Shown: one piece after another, positions 8,165 through 14,730 of the stretch | How the letters are laid out: every line of letters begins with the position of its first letter | Numbering within the stretch: the first letter of the stretch is position 1 | Assembly (NCBI GenBank): GCA_016839905.1 | Contig: JAEOTJ010000110.1 | Span: forward strand, 1 to 16,761 | DNA from: Promethearchaeota archaeon | GTDB lineage: Archaea; Asgardarchaeota; Lokiarchaeia; Sigynarchaeales; SOKP01 | Direction of reading: 5' to 3' | DNA length: 16,761 bases | Made by a program: the position numbers and the translations under genes | The notes under the pieces: model-generated | Told to the model about the DNA's origin: nothing | The model's input: the letters and a program-made list of their open reading frames with translations, nothing else | Databases searched by the model: none

Positions 8165-9313
8165 ATGAACGAGAAAGAAAAAGATCCTATAAAGGAAATC
8201 ACAACTTATGTTCCATTTACTCAAAAAACCGGCATTATGTATAACTGGTATCTTAGCTTTGTTTTTCTTGGTTCTTGGACTGTTGCTGTATTATTACAGA
8301 TTTTTCATGGCTTACTTTATGATCCATCATATCATTCTGAATTTTTTTCTGCTAATTTTATAAAATTAACTTTTTATCCTATTCTCTATTGGTTATTTAA
8401 TTGGGTTTACAGAAACACTGTTGCTGATGTGAAAGAGATTTTTTTTAACGACCCTAAATTTAAAAACTTATTTAAAGATGAAGCAACGTTTTTAGAATAT
8501 AGAACTAATTTCATTAAAACTCTACATAGCAAAAAGGAATATTTCTTCATCATTCCTTTCTATGTTCTAATGTGGGGAAACTTCATTAATGCTATCATGA
8601 CTGTTGAAACTCTATCCCCTCTATTTATCATAGGAAGTTTTATGGATTCTTTTTTATATAGTCTTATAGCTGCTTCCTTAGGTTCAATGGCTTATTATGT
8701 AATTACGGTTTTTTATACCTTTTATAAATTTAAGAAGGAAGAGGAATTAAGCATTTCCACTTATACTGATTGGTTCAATTCAATGCTCGAAGATTCTCAA
8801 ATAGAAAGCTCTCAAAAGTTAAATACTACATTATATTCATTTCAACATGATACGCGAGTTATTGGACGATTTTTATTTATATTTTTCTTTAGATTTGTGA
8901 TATTATTAGTTATTGCTGATCTCTCTATTTATCTTCCATCAATAATCTTTCCTGATCTTAAAACAGGAGCTGCTGCTGCTTATTGGGTTCCTGGGACATT
9001 GATTCTAATATTGCTTTTTGTATTATCTCAGTATAAAATTCACTTAATACTAAAGTCTGCTAAGGAGAAGGTTAGTGATGGTTTAAATACGATATATAAT
9101 AATTTGAAAACTGAGTTATATCAAACTTTTTCTGAAAAGAATTGGGAGGGGCAAAAAAGCATCCTTAAAAAGATCTCTTTCATAAAAGAAGAAATACAAG
9201 AAATTTCAGGAATGGGAACTTGGACTTTTGACTATCCAGAAGTCTTTAAGATTGTTGGTGCAGCACTTCTTACTATAGTTCCTTTAGTGTTGGAATTTCT
9301 TCCCATATGGTAA
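8165..9313 (+). CDS. Multi-pass membrane protein of unknown function
   Basis: This 382-residue protein has about seven hydrophobic segments: roughly 27-52, 64-82, 126-146, 153-187 (long, perhaps two), 236-261, 270-296 and 360-381. The loop at 188-235 and the stretch at 297-355 are charged and helical, probably cytosolic; the latter may form a short coiled coil. The segment just before the last helix reads GMGTWTFDYPEV; a Trp-x-Phe-Asp before a final hydrophobic helix occurs in other uncharacterised prokaryotic membrane proteins (recalled, not checked). I chose ATG 8165, with GGGAG at 8156-8160, over the upstream in-frame TTG at 8147. Its stop lies only 10 bp from the end of a decayed tnpB element. 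Confidence 0.75.
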   Translation: MNEKEKDPIKEITTYVPFTQKTGIMYNWYLSFVFLGSWTVAVLLQIFHGLLYDPSYHSEFFSANFIKLTFYPILYWLFNWVYRNTVADVKEIFFNDPKFKNLFKDEATFLEYRTNFIKTLHSKKEYFFIIPFYVLMWGNFINAIMTVETLSPLFIIGSFMDSFLYSLIAASLGSMAYYVITVFYTFYKFKKEEELSISTYTDWFNSMLEDSQIESSQKLNTTLYSFQHDTRVIGRFLFIFFFRFVILLVIADLSIYLPSIIFPDLKTGAAAAYWVPGTLILILLFVLSQYKIHLILKSAKEKVSDGLNTIYNNLKTELYQTFSEKNWEGQKSILKKISFIKEEIQEISGMGTWTFDYPEVFKIVGAALLTIVPLVLEFLPIW

Positions 9314-9323
9314 GACCTCTTTT

Positions 9324-9355
9324 TGAACTACCAGCACCTAAATAAAGGGGGCTGG
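9324..9355 (-). ncRNA. Possible 3' scaffold hairpin of an omega-RNA (TnpB guide RNA)
   Basis: On the minus strand CCAGC and GCTGG pair around a 15-nt loop, followed by TAGTTCA. In active TnpB systems the guide begins right after this point. Here the guide position would read out of the element into the last bases of the membrane-protein gene at 8165-9313. The tnpB itself is destroyed, so function is doubtful. Confidence 0.35.
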
Positions 9356-9470
9356 ATTCTTGCTTCCTCGACCACTGCACCTAAAGGGCGTCTTACACGA
9401 TCTCCACAAGCGTAACTTCCCGTAATCCCTACGGTAGATTAGTAACCGTTCTTGGTTTTCGAAACAGTCA
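9324..9470 (-). pseudogene. Decayed 3' end of IS605/IS1341-type tnpB with right end
   Basis: The minus strand encodes a recognisable TnpB C-terminus, STVGITGSYACGDRVRR followed by a Val/Glu/Ala-rich tail, ending at TAG 9328-9330. Many TnpB proteins end in a motif of the type STVGTTGxxACGD. An in-frame TAA lies just upstream of the Ser, and no RuvC or zinc-finger sequence is found further up, so this is a fragment. The DNA is clearly more GC-rich than its surroundings, a sign of foreign origin. Past the stop the strand reads GGTAGTTCA, which resembles the 3' end of omega-RNA scaffolds and IS605 right ends; a 5-bp stem (CCAGC/GCTGG, 9331-9335 with 9351-9355) precedes it. Confidence 0.75.
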
Positions 9471-9659
9471 CCATTAAGATTAATATTAATATGATACTAT
9501 AAAAGGATGATAACTAAATGGATTTAATGATTTTTATAAGCATTCATCAATACCCTAAAGAGGATATGGCTTTCTGCTTAAAAAATGATAAATAATAATT
9601 CTAATGCTTTTTATTATAAATTTCTTTTATAAAAATTATTGTTATTAATGTATTTGTAA

Positions 9660-10022
9660 TTAATTTGCTATTTTTACATGAGAATTTGGTGTTAAAATGA
9701 GGTATTGATCGCCTATCCTTCCAATAGAACCCCCCGTTTCAGCCAAATAAGTCTTAATCTCATCAATCGCCCTTTTAAGCTCTTCAATAGAAATAGTGCG
9801 ATTGTCGAGAATTTCCTTAGCATTAATGATTAAGATTTTCCTTCCTGATAACTGTTTTTTAACATCCTCCACCTGTTCAATTGAATTTAATTTATATTTT
9901 TTAATAAAAAAACTCTGAACTATTGAAGAAACATTAAGATAATTCTTATCTTTTGAGAAACCCATTGTTTCTTCTGGAGACCCTAATAATTCTTCACTTT
10001 CTTTTTTCCATAATTTTGGCAT
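9660..10022 (-). CDS. sepF: Archaeal SepF-like cell division protein
   Basis: In archaea SepF anchors FtsZ to the membrane during division. The 120-residue protein has a charged N-terminal segment with a possible short amphipathic helix (MPKLWKKESEELL), a linker, then the SepF core (about 44-118): KKYKLNSIEQVEDVKKQL, the strand KILIINAKEIL (62-72), helix ISIEELKRAIDEIKTYLAETGG, and IGRIGDQYLILTPNSHVKI. The strand-helix order and the final LTPxxVKI match the family. The usual N-terminal MGF-type membrane helix is not obvious here. FtsZ is not in the window. The gene is divergent from the nitroreductase across about 300 bp. Confidence 0.85.
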   Translation of the reverse strand: MPKLWKKESEELLGSPEETMGFSKDKNYLNVSSIVQSFFIKKYKLNSIEQVEDVKKQLSGRKILIINAKEILDNRTISIEELKRAIDEIKTYLAETGGSIGRIGDQYLILTPNSHVKIAN

Positions 10023-10329
10023 TTTTAGCTCACAACCTTAAATCATTTATCCTTATTTTTACAAATTAAAAGTAGGTTTATTCATATTTAAAAATGAGAA
10101 TTATCGGGATGTGATCTTTAATCATATATGTATATGATGTAGGAAATATATGGGAATACCTTCTAATATAATCAAGAAAGTACCTTTTTTTTAAAAAATT
10201 TTTAAAAGAACTATTTTTTTTATAATAAATCTAACTTTTTTAATATTTTAAAAATTATAATACCAATATATTACTTACAATTTTTCGAATATATAGAAAA
10301 AAAAAAAAATAACTAGTGTATTGATAATT
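10023..10329. other. Divergent intergenic region between sepF and the nitroreductase gene
   Basis: This AT-rich spacer must hold the promoters of both flanking genes. It contains a perfect 8-bp dyad at 10121-10138, several T- and A-tracts (10189-10197, 10296-10308) and no coding region that I can support. Confidence 0.5.
10121..10138. promoter_or_regulatory. Candidate operator dyad
   Basis: The sequence ATCATATA-TG-TATATGAT is a perfect 8-bp inverted repeat with a 2-bp spacer, lying between the divergent genes. The shape suits a dimeric HTH regulator, but dyads of this kind arise easily in AT-rich DNA. Confidence 0.25.
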
Positions 10330-10866
10330 ATGGATCTTGAATCAGAAAAGTATTATGAATTTATTAAGTCAAGAAAAAGTGTTAGAAATTTCATATATGA
10401 TAAAATTGAACAGCAAACCATTAGAAATATAATTGAATGTGGTCGATGGGCTCCTTCAGGATTAAATAATCAGCCTTGGAAAGTATGCATGGTAGAACAT
10501 CCAACTGTTAAAAGAATGTTAGCAGACCTTACTAAACATGGAGCTATAATTGATGGTGCTTATATTAACTTAGTTGTTTTTCTCGATCTTGAAAAAGGAT
10601 ATGATCGTGTGAAAGATATTCAAGCAATTGGAGCATTCATGCAAAATATCCTTTTAGCAGTTAGTGCCACACCAAAAATAGGGGCAGTTTGGCTAGGAGA
10701 AATTTTAAATCAAAAAGAAAAAGTTAACGAAATTTTTAAATTAAGTACAGATAAATTTGAGCTTATGGGTGTTATTGCCATCGGAGTTATTGATGAAGTT
10801 AGAGAAAAGCAAGATGACAAACCTAGAGAGAGAATTGCATTGGACGAGTTCACTTCATTATTTTAA
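10330..10866 (+). CDS. Nitroreductase family FMN-dependent oxidoreductase
   Basis: This 178-residue flavoprotein of the nitroreductase fold normally binds FMN as a dimer and uses NAD(P)H. Visible motifs are the FMN phosphate-binding SRKSVRNF (14-21), GRWAPSGLNNQPWK (38-51), the central helix GAFMQNILLAVSATPKIG (101-118) and AVWLGEI (119-125). The true substrate cannot be read from sequence; the family includes quinone, nitro-compound and flavin-degrading enzymes. I chose ATG 10330 over the in-frame TTG at 10321, which only adds three residues. The gene appears monocistronic. Confidence 0.9.
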   Translation: MDLESEKYYEFIKSRKSVRNFIYDKIEQQTIRNIIECGRWAPSGLNNQPWKVCMVEHPTVKRMLADLTKHGAIIDGAYINLVVFLDLEKGYDRVKDIQAIGAFMQNILLAVSATPKIGAVWLGEILNQKEKVNEIFKLSTDKFELMGVIAIGVIDEVREKQDDKPRERIALDEFTSLF

Positions 10867-11044
10867 AAACTATTAAGAATTTTTTTTAATCAAACCATAT
10901 CTCTTTTTGTTTTAATAATCTATATTTAGATTTTTTAGTAAAAATTATAATTAAAACTGAATTTCACCTATGTAGAAGTAACAAAAAACTTTTAAAAATT
11001 AAATTTCAAGTTATTAGTTAAAAATAATAAACTTAGGTTTTATA

Positions 11045-11548
11045 ATGAGTGGAGCAAGCTTTTCGGAGGAGAGTTTAAGAAAGATTGCTGAGCAGAAGGT
11101 AACCTTTCGATTTTCCCTAAAAATTCATTTAGTAATTTTCTTAGTTATAAATTCTCTACTTTTTATAACTAATCTCTTACTTTCTCCCTCATATTTGTGG
11201 GTTCTGTATCCGATTTTTGGGTGGCAAATTGGTTTAACGATACATTTTATTGCATATGTCATGTATGCAAAAGGTATTACTCCAATGGTTAAAAGAGGCG
11301 TGATTTTTAATATATTTGCTTATATCTCAGTAATGGCTTTATTAATCGTTGCAGACTATATTGATTCCGCTACTATTGAGTGGTCACTTTATCCAGCAAT
11401 TTTTTGGGGTGCTGGTTTAATTCTTCATATTTTCTTATATTTTATTTATTTTAAACAAGATATTGGGAAGAGAGGAACCTTAAAATCTAAAAAAGAGGTT
11501 GCCATTGAGAAGGAAATGGAAAAAATGAGAAAAAAAATGAATATATAA
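11045..11548 (+). CDS. Duplicated 2TM-domain membrane protein
   Basis: This 167-residue protein has four predicted helices (about 25-46, 52-74, 86-104, 112-136). The first half matches the 2TM domain: an amphipathic lead-in LRKIAEQKVTFRFSLKIHLVIFL, then SPSYLWVLYPIFGWQIGLTIHF. The second half repeats the pattern (TIEWSLYPAIFWGAGLILHIF), so the protein is a tandem duplication in which the second unit lost the amphipathic lead-in. A basic tail (140-167) is probably cytosolic. 2TM domains often sit beside signalling or regulatory genes; here the PadR gene starts 2 bp after its stop. AGGT at 11035-11038 can act as the Shine-Dalgarno. Confidence 0.8.
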   Translation: MSGASFSEESLRKIAEQKVTFRFSLKIHLVIFLVINSLLFITNLLLSPSYLWVLYPIFGWQIGLTIHFIAYVMYAKGITPMVKRGVIFNIFAYISVMALLIVADYIDSATIEWSLYPAIFWGAGLILHIFLYFIYFKQDIGKRGTLKSKKEVAIEKEMEKMRKKMNI

Positions 11549-11550
11549 TC

Positions 11551-12174
11551 ATGTGGTTAAGTAAATTTTTAGATATGACTGATGATGTCAAATCAATGAA
11601 AGAAGAAATTAAAAACAAGATCTTTATTATTCGAAAAGAGCCGAAACTCACACCACTTGAGTTTACAATTTTAGAAACTATTTTTCAGAAGGAGATTTCT
11701 GGATATGATCTAATTCAAACACTTAATCACCATTTTGCTGGAACTTGGGAAGCTAAATCTGGAACGATATACCCGTTATTGTCTAAATTAAAAAAAGATG
11801 GTTTTTTAAATATAAAGAAAGTGAAAAGTCCAATTGGTCCGTTGAAAAAGGTCTATAATTTAACTGAGGCAGGAGAAGAACTTTTAAAGATAAAAATTAA
11901 TAAAAATTTCTTAGATCAAATTCAATTTATAGAGAATTTTATAATTGAATTATCTACAATATATATTCAAAGTACTCATGAAAATAAAGTAAATGAAAAT
12001 TCAACTCAAGTTCAAAATATTCTTAATAATTCTTTTAAAAATATTTTAACAAAAATCCCGAAAAATATTGGAATGAAGCTTTTTTGTCCTGAATGTGGTA
12101 CTGAACAGGACAATATTGATGCCACAAGTTGCTCAAGCTGCGGTATCTCTTTATCCTTCAAGGACAATAAATAA
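11551..12174 (+). CDS. PadR-family transcriptional regulator with C-terminal zinc ribbon
   Basis: This 207-residue protein has an N-terminal extension (1-32), then a PadR winged helix (about 33-115): LTPLEFTILETIF, ISGYDLIQTLNHHF, the recognition region KSGTIYPLLSKLKKDGF and the wing VYNLTEAGEELL. A helical region (117-175) likely dimerises. It ends in a zinc ribbon, C179/C182 (CPEC) and C194/C197 (CSSC), an unusual addition to PadR. The ATG lies 2 bp after the 2TM gene's stop with no Shine-Dalgarno of its own, suggesting translational coupling. Such regulators commonly repress their own operon, so control of the 2TM gene is a reasonable inference. Confidence 0.88.
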   Translation: MWLSKFLDMTDDVKSMKEEIKNKIFIIRKEPKLTPLEFTILETIFQKEISGYDLIQTLNHHFAGTWEAKSGTIYPLLSKLKKDGFLNIKKVKSPIGPLKKVYNLTEAGEELLKIKINKNFLDQIQFIENFIIELSTIYIQSTHENKVNENSTQVQNILNNSFKNILTKIPKNIGMKLFCPECGTEQDNIDATSCSSCGISLSFKDNK

Positions 12175-12177
12175 TTT

Positions 12178-12231
12178 ACTCCTCAGAAAATCAGGAGTCA
12201 CTCTGTTTAAAAGAATAAATTCTTTTTTTTT
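12178..12231 (+). terminator. Hairpin plus T-tract after the PadR gene
   Basis: ACTCCT (12178-12183) and AGGAGT (12193-12198) form a 6-bp stem with a 9-nt loop, starting just past the PadR stop. A run of nine T's follows at 12223-12231. Archaeal termination depends mainly on the T-tract. The site separates the operon from the convergent tRNA gene. Confidence 0.5.
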
Positions 12232-12288
12232 AGGAAAAGAATATGGAGGGAGTGGGATTTGAACCCACGAAGATCTGTATCACTGGAT

Positions 12289-12317
12289 TACTTCTACACT
12301 CAGGTTTCGGAGCGAAT
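12289..12317 (-). other. Canonical 37/38 tRNA intron
   Basis: This 29-nt insert follows G37 (12318) and precedes A38 (12288). It forms a bulge-helix-bulge: exon stem CTGGA/TCCAG, central helix CTT/AAG plus one mismatch, bulges AGA and TAA, then intron stem CGCTC/GAGTG with a G-U pair. This matches the archaeal splicing endonuclease substrate. Confidence 0.8.
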
Positions 12318-12335
12318 CTTAAGTCCAGCACCTTT

Positions 12336-12394
12336 AATCGGTCTTGACCCTTATCGAAATGACCTATAGCCTAACCTAACGTATAGTCAATTAA
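12336..12394 (-). other. Noncanonical D-loop tRNA intron
   Basis: About 59 nt interrupt the D-loop after GGTCAA. A bulge-helix-bulge-like fold is possible: GGTC (exon) with GACC (12343-12340), and TTGACT with GGTCAA inside the insert. The bulges are irregular, so the ends are uncertain by several nucleotides. Confidence 0.6.
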
Positions 12395-12441
12395 TTGACC
12401 AAACTCGGTAATCCCTCCATTGATATAATAAACTAAAACTA

Positions 12442-12451
12442 CTTTTTAAAC
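12442..12451 (-). promoter_or_regulatory. TATA box of tRNA-Leu
   Basis: The minus strand reads GTTTAAAAAG centred about 29 bp before the tRNA 5' end, the expected archaeal TBP distance for a start at or just before position 1. Confidence 0.5.
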
Positions 12452-12857
12452 CACTCCAAATTATTACATGTTAGCTTTTTATAGTATAGTATTGAGAAAT
12501 CATATTTTTAATTTAAATTTTTCTTAAACTATAGATATTTAATAGAACCATCAGAGAGATGCGGATTTTTTATCATAATATCTCTTAAGGAATAGTGTTT
12601 TCATTTTTTATTAGATCTTTTATAAATTAATTATGGAATTAATAAAGCAATTAATTTCAGATTAATAAATCCTATCAATTATTATTAATAATAATATAAA
12701 GAGATTTCTAAAAACATTTTTATCATTTATTCATTAAATATTTATACAAAATAGATAGAAATAAATAATAACAACATATTAAATTATATAAAAAAAAACT
12801 ATTCTGGATTAATAAAATTAGATTTAAAAAATTTATGCTTAATGAGGTTTAAAAATA
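12452..12857. other. AT-rich intergenic region
   Basis: I find no gene or RNA here. A ribosome binding site GAGGT (12844-12848) stands 9 nt before the longin-like ATG at its right end. Simple ATT/AAT-rich runs near 12676-12700 look like low-complexity sequence. Confidence 0.4.
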
Positions 12858-13238
12858 ATGCCTTTAGGAATTCTTGTAATCCGTTGGGACAATGAGATTG
12901 GTCCGATAAATGAAGGTTTTTATCCCGAGAGTTTGAAAATTACGAATAACTTGCTTACTCAAGTATATTCTTCGCATCGATATCAATCGTTAAAGCCCGG
13001 ATTTGCTAGTATTTCATTAAAAAATAATAAGGTTGTATCATTTTTTTCAGGAGTAGGTGATGATTTTATATCTATTGAGAATTATGTAGTCGCTTTGCTA
13101 CTGAGGAGAGATGAGAAGCCACATAAATATCGAGAAGTGTTGAAAAAGATCGCTGCTGAAATACTTGATAAAATTGCAGATGGCAAATTCAAGAAGTTAC
13201 TTCCCGATTTATATAAAGAATTAGCAAAGGTTAATTGA
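12858..13238 (+). CDS. Probable longin-like (Asgard type) small protein
   Basis: This 126-residue single-domain protein opens with GILVIRWDNEIGPINEGFYPE, a strand-turn-strand pattern typical of longin/Roadblock-like folds. It continues with a helix (LTQVYSSHRYQ), strands ASISLKNNKVVSFFSG and NYVVALLLRRDE, and a C-terminal helix REVLKKIAAEILDKIADGKFKKLL. I recall similar short proteins in Asgard genomes where longin and Roadblock domains partner small GTPases; the assignment is moderate. The ATG has GAGGT 9 nt upstream. Its stop TGA (13236-13238) lies inside the left inverted repeat of the MITE-like element, so the last one or two codons (Val-Asn) and the stop probably come from that insertion. 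Confidence 0.6.
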   Translation: MPLGILVIRWDNEIGPINEGFYPESLKITNNLLTQVYSSHRYQSLKPGFASISLKNNKVVSFFSGVGDDFISIENYVVALLLRRDEKPHKYREVLKKIAAEILDKIADGKFKKLLPDLYKELAKVN

Positions 13239-13250
13239 GGGTATTTTTAA
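13231..13250 (+). repeat. Left terminal inverted repeat
   Basis: Twenty bases match the reverse complement of 13513-13532 exactly. It contains the stop codon of the longin-like gene. Confidence 0.85.
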
Positions 13251-13512
13251 TCTTTTATTTTTAACGAAAAATTAAAAATCATTGATTTAAAGCCGACAAT
13301 AATCTTGATTATCCCCTATTGATTTAAGTCGGAGCATTTCAATTCTACTTTTTTGTTCTAAAATCCATTTTTTGTCATTTTTCGATAAAGAAAATACAAT
13401 AATTGATCGTTTTTGTAGATATCAGAAGATCCGACGAATTTTGATATGGGATAATTAGAATTTTCGTCGGTGTTAAATTGAAGAATTTCACTTTTCAGTT
13501 AATTCTCGAAAT

Positions 13513-13532
13513 TTAAAAATACCCTCAATTAA
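13513..13532 (-). repeat. Right terminal inverted repeat
   Basis: Exact reverse complement of 13231-13250, ending about 100 bp from the 3' end of the convergent coiled-coil gene. Confidence 0.85.
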
Positions 13533-13631
13533 ATATATTTTATTTTTCTCTTATTTTTTATCATATGATTATTATTTATTAAAAGGAACTTCAAACCAAA
13601 CTATAATATATAAAAGAAAATATTCAAAAGT

Positions 13632-14570
13632 TTAATCTTCAGCTTTTTGAATATTTATTTTTCCTACATCGTTGATAAATACAAGATCAACGGTTTCTAA
13701 TTTTTCTATGTATTTTTTCACTAATACAATAGGTGCCCCAAGTGCTTTCTGTAAATCTTCTTGAGCAATAGAACCTACTTCCATTACTATTAAGAAAGTC
13801 TTGAAAAGGTCTTCTTGCTCCATTAGGATACTTAATTTATCAAAATAAGAAATTTTATCTTTATTCTGAGTTTTCCAAGTGCTCAAATTATCAACAATTT
13901 TATTTAAACGGTCCATATCGCCGCTTAATAATTCTTTTGCTTGACCTACATCTTTGGATGATTTATCTAATTCTTCTTTTAATCGATTAATTTCTTTCGT
14001 ATATTGTTCTTTTAAAGTATTAATTTCATTATCGCTTTTTTCCCTAAATTGAGAACTTTCATCAAGTTGTTGTTGGCGCATTTGGTCTAATTCTAATTTA
14101 AGGCTTTTAGAGAAAGCTTCTGATTGGCCAATTTTTCCTGCTAAAGTTTTTATTGTTTCATCTTTTACAAGTAATTCGGAACTTTTTTGAGCCATTTCAG
14201 TTTTTAATTTACCTATTGTATCTAATGCACCATCTAATTTTTGATTTGTAGGATCTAATCGACTCTTATAGTGTTCTAATTCTTTTTGAATTTCTCCTAA
14301 TTTACTTTTTGATCGTACTAGCTCAATATCTTTTTCATTAATTTGTGCTCGCTGAGAACCAATTAATTCCCTCAATTCATATACATCATCAGGAATCTCT
14401 GTTTGAGTTTCAATTTGCTTTTTTTGCCTTTCTAATAAGCTAGATTGCTCTGCTATGATTCTTTTCTGTTTTGTAACTAATTCATTGAGTCTATCTATTT
14501 TCTGTTGTAATACCGCCGATACTTTTTCAGAAGATTCAATATTGTCAATCTTATCTAATAAATCTGGCAT
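13632..14570 (-). CDS. Coiled-coil protein with C-terminal winged-helix-like domain
   Basis: This 312-residue protein is nearly all predicted coiled coil from about 10 to 235, with heptad runs such as LQQKIDRLNELVTKQKRIIA and KEQYTKEINRLKEELDKSS, broken near 59-62 (IPDD) and 106-108 (DPT). Residues about 243-306 form a compact helical domain ending in two strands (DLVFINDVGKINI), which resembles a winged helix. There are no cysteines, signal peptide or membrane segment. I do not recognise the function; the architecture suggests a cytosolic scaffold or structural protein whose C-terminal domain binds protein or DNA. The ATG at 14570 has no strong Shine-Dalgarno. It converges with the longin-like gene, the MITE lying between. 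Confidence 0.8.
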   Translation of the reverse strand: MPDLLDKIDNIESSEKVSAVLQQKIDRLNELVTKQKRIIAEQSSLLERQKKQIETQTEIPDDVYELRELIGSQRAQINEKDIELVRSKSKLGEIQKELEHYKSRLDPTNQKLDGALDTIGKLKTEMAQKSSELLVKDETIKTLAGKIGQSEAFSKSLKLELDQMRQQQLDESSQFREKSDNEINTLKEQYTKEINRLKEELDKSSKDVGQAKELLSGDMDRLNKIVDNLSTWKTQNKDKISYFDKLSILMEQEDLFKTFLIVMEVGSIAQEDLQKALGAPIVLVKKYIEKLETVDLVFINDVGKINIQKAED

Positions 14571-14730
14571 TTTGGATAAAAATCTCTTATAATTTTAAAT
14601 GAATATGATTTATTTATTAGTTAATATAGAATCATTTATTTAACTTTTTTCTATATAAAGTTATAATATTAAATATTTATTAATTATTGCAATTAAAAAA
14701 TCTTAAAATGATTTAATAGGATTAAAAAAT

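Larger units (their letters stand above)
12244..12418 (-). tRNA. tRNA-Leu(UAA), apparently with two introns
   Basis: The minus strand folds as a type II tRNA. The acceptor is GGAGGGA (12418-12412) with TCCCTCC (12251-12245) and A73 at 12244; no CCA is encoded. The D-stem is ACC/GGT, the T-arm GTGGG-TTCAAAT-CCCAC, and the variable arm GAT-ACAG-ATC. The anticodon arm is CTGGA-CTTAAGA-TCCAG with anticodon UAA at 12321-12319. The gene is 175 nt, about 88 nt too long. A 29-nt insert sits at the canonical 37/38 site (12289-12317) and one of about 59 nt in the D-loop (about 12336-12394). Removing both leaves a normal tRNA-Leu of about 87 nt. Confidence 0.88.
13231..13532. mobile_element. MITE-like fold-back element with 20-bp terminal inverted repeats
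   Basis: The ends TTAATTGAGGGTATTTTTAA (13231-13250) and its exact reverse complement (13513-13532) bound a 302-bp element without coding capacity. The two halves remain partly complementary inward. Each half holds a 40-bp hairpin: CCGAC/GTCGG (13293-13332) and CCGACGAA/TTCGTCGG (13431-13470). Their centres are equidistant (69 bp) from the element's centre. Both ends carry TTAA or TA at the edge, so target duplication could be TA (IS630/Tc1-mariner) or TTAA; sequence symmetry hides which. A parent transposase is not in the window. Confidence 0.8.

Noticed and set aside
9324..9470. GC-rich block after 9313 considered as a structured RNA gene such as a tRNA
   Set aside because: No cloverleaf forms, and the minus-strand translation matches a TnpB tail.
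13231..13532. Inverted repeats considered as a bidirectional terminator or riboswitch
   Set aside because: A 302-bp span with 20-bp perfect ends and symmetric hairpins fits a mobile element better, though terminator use after insertion is possible.
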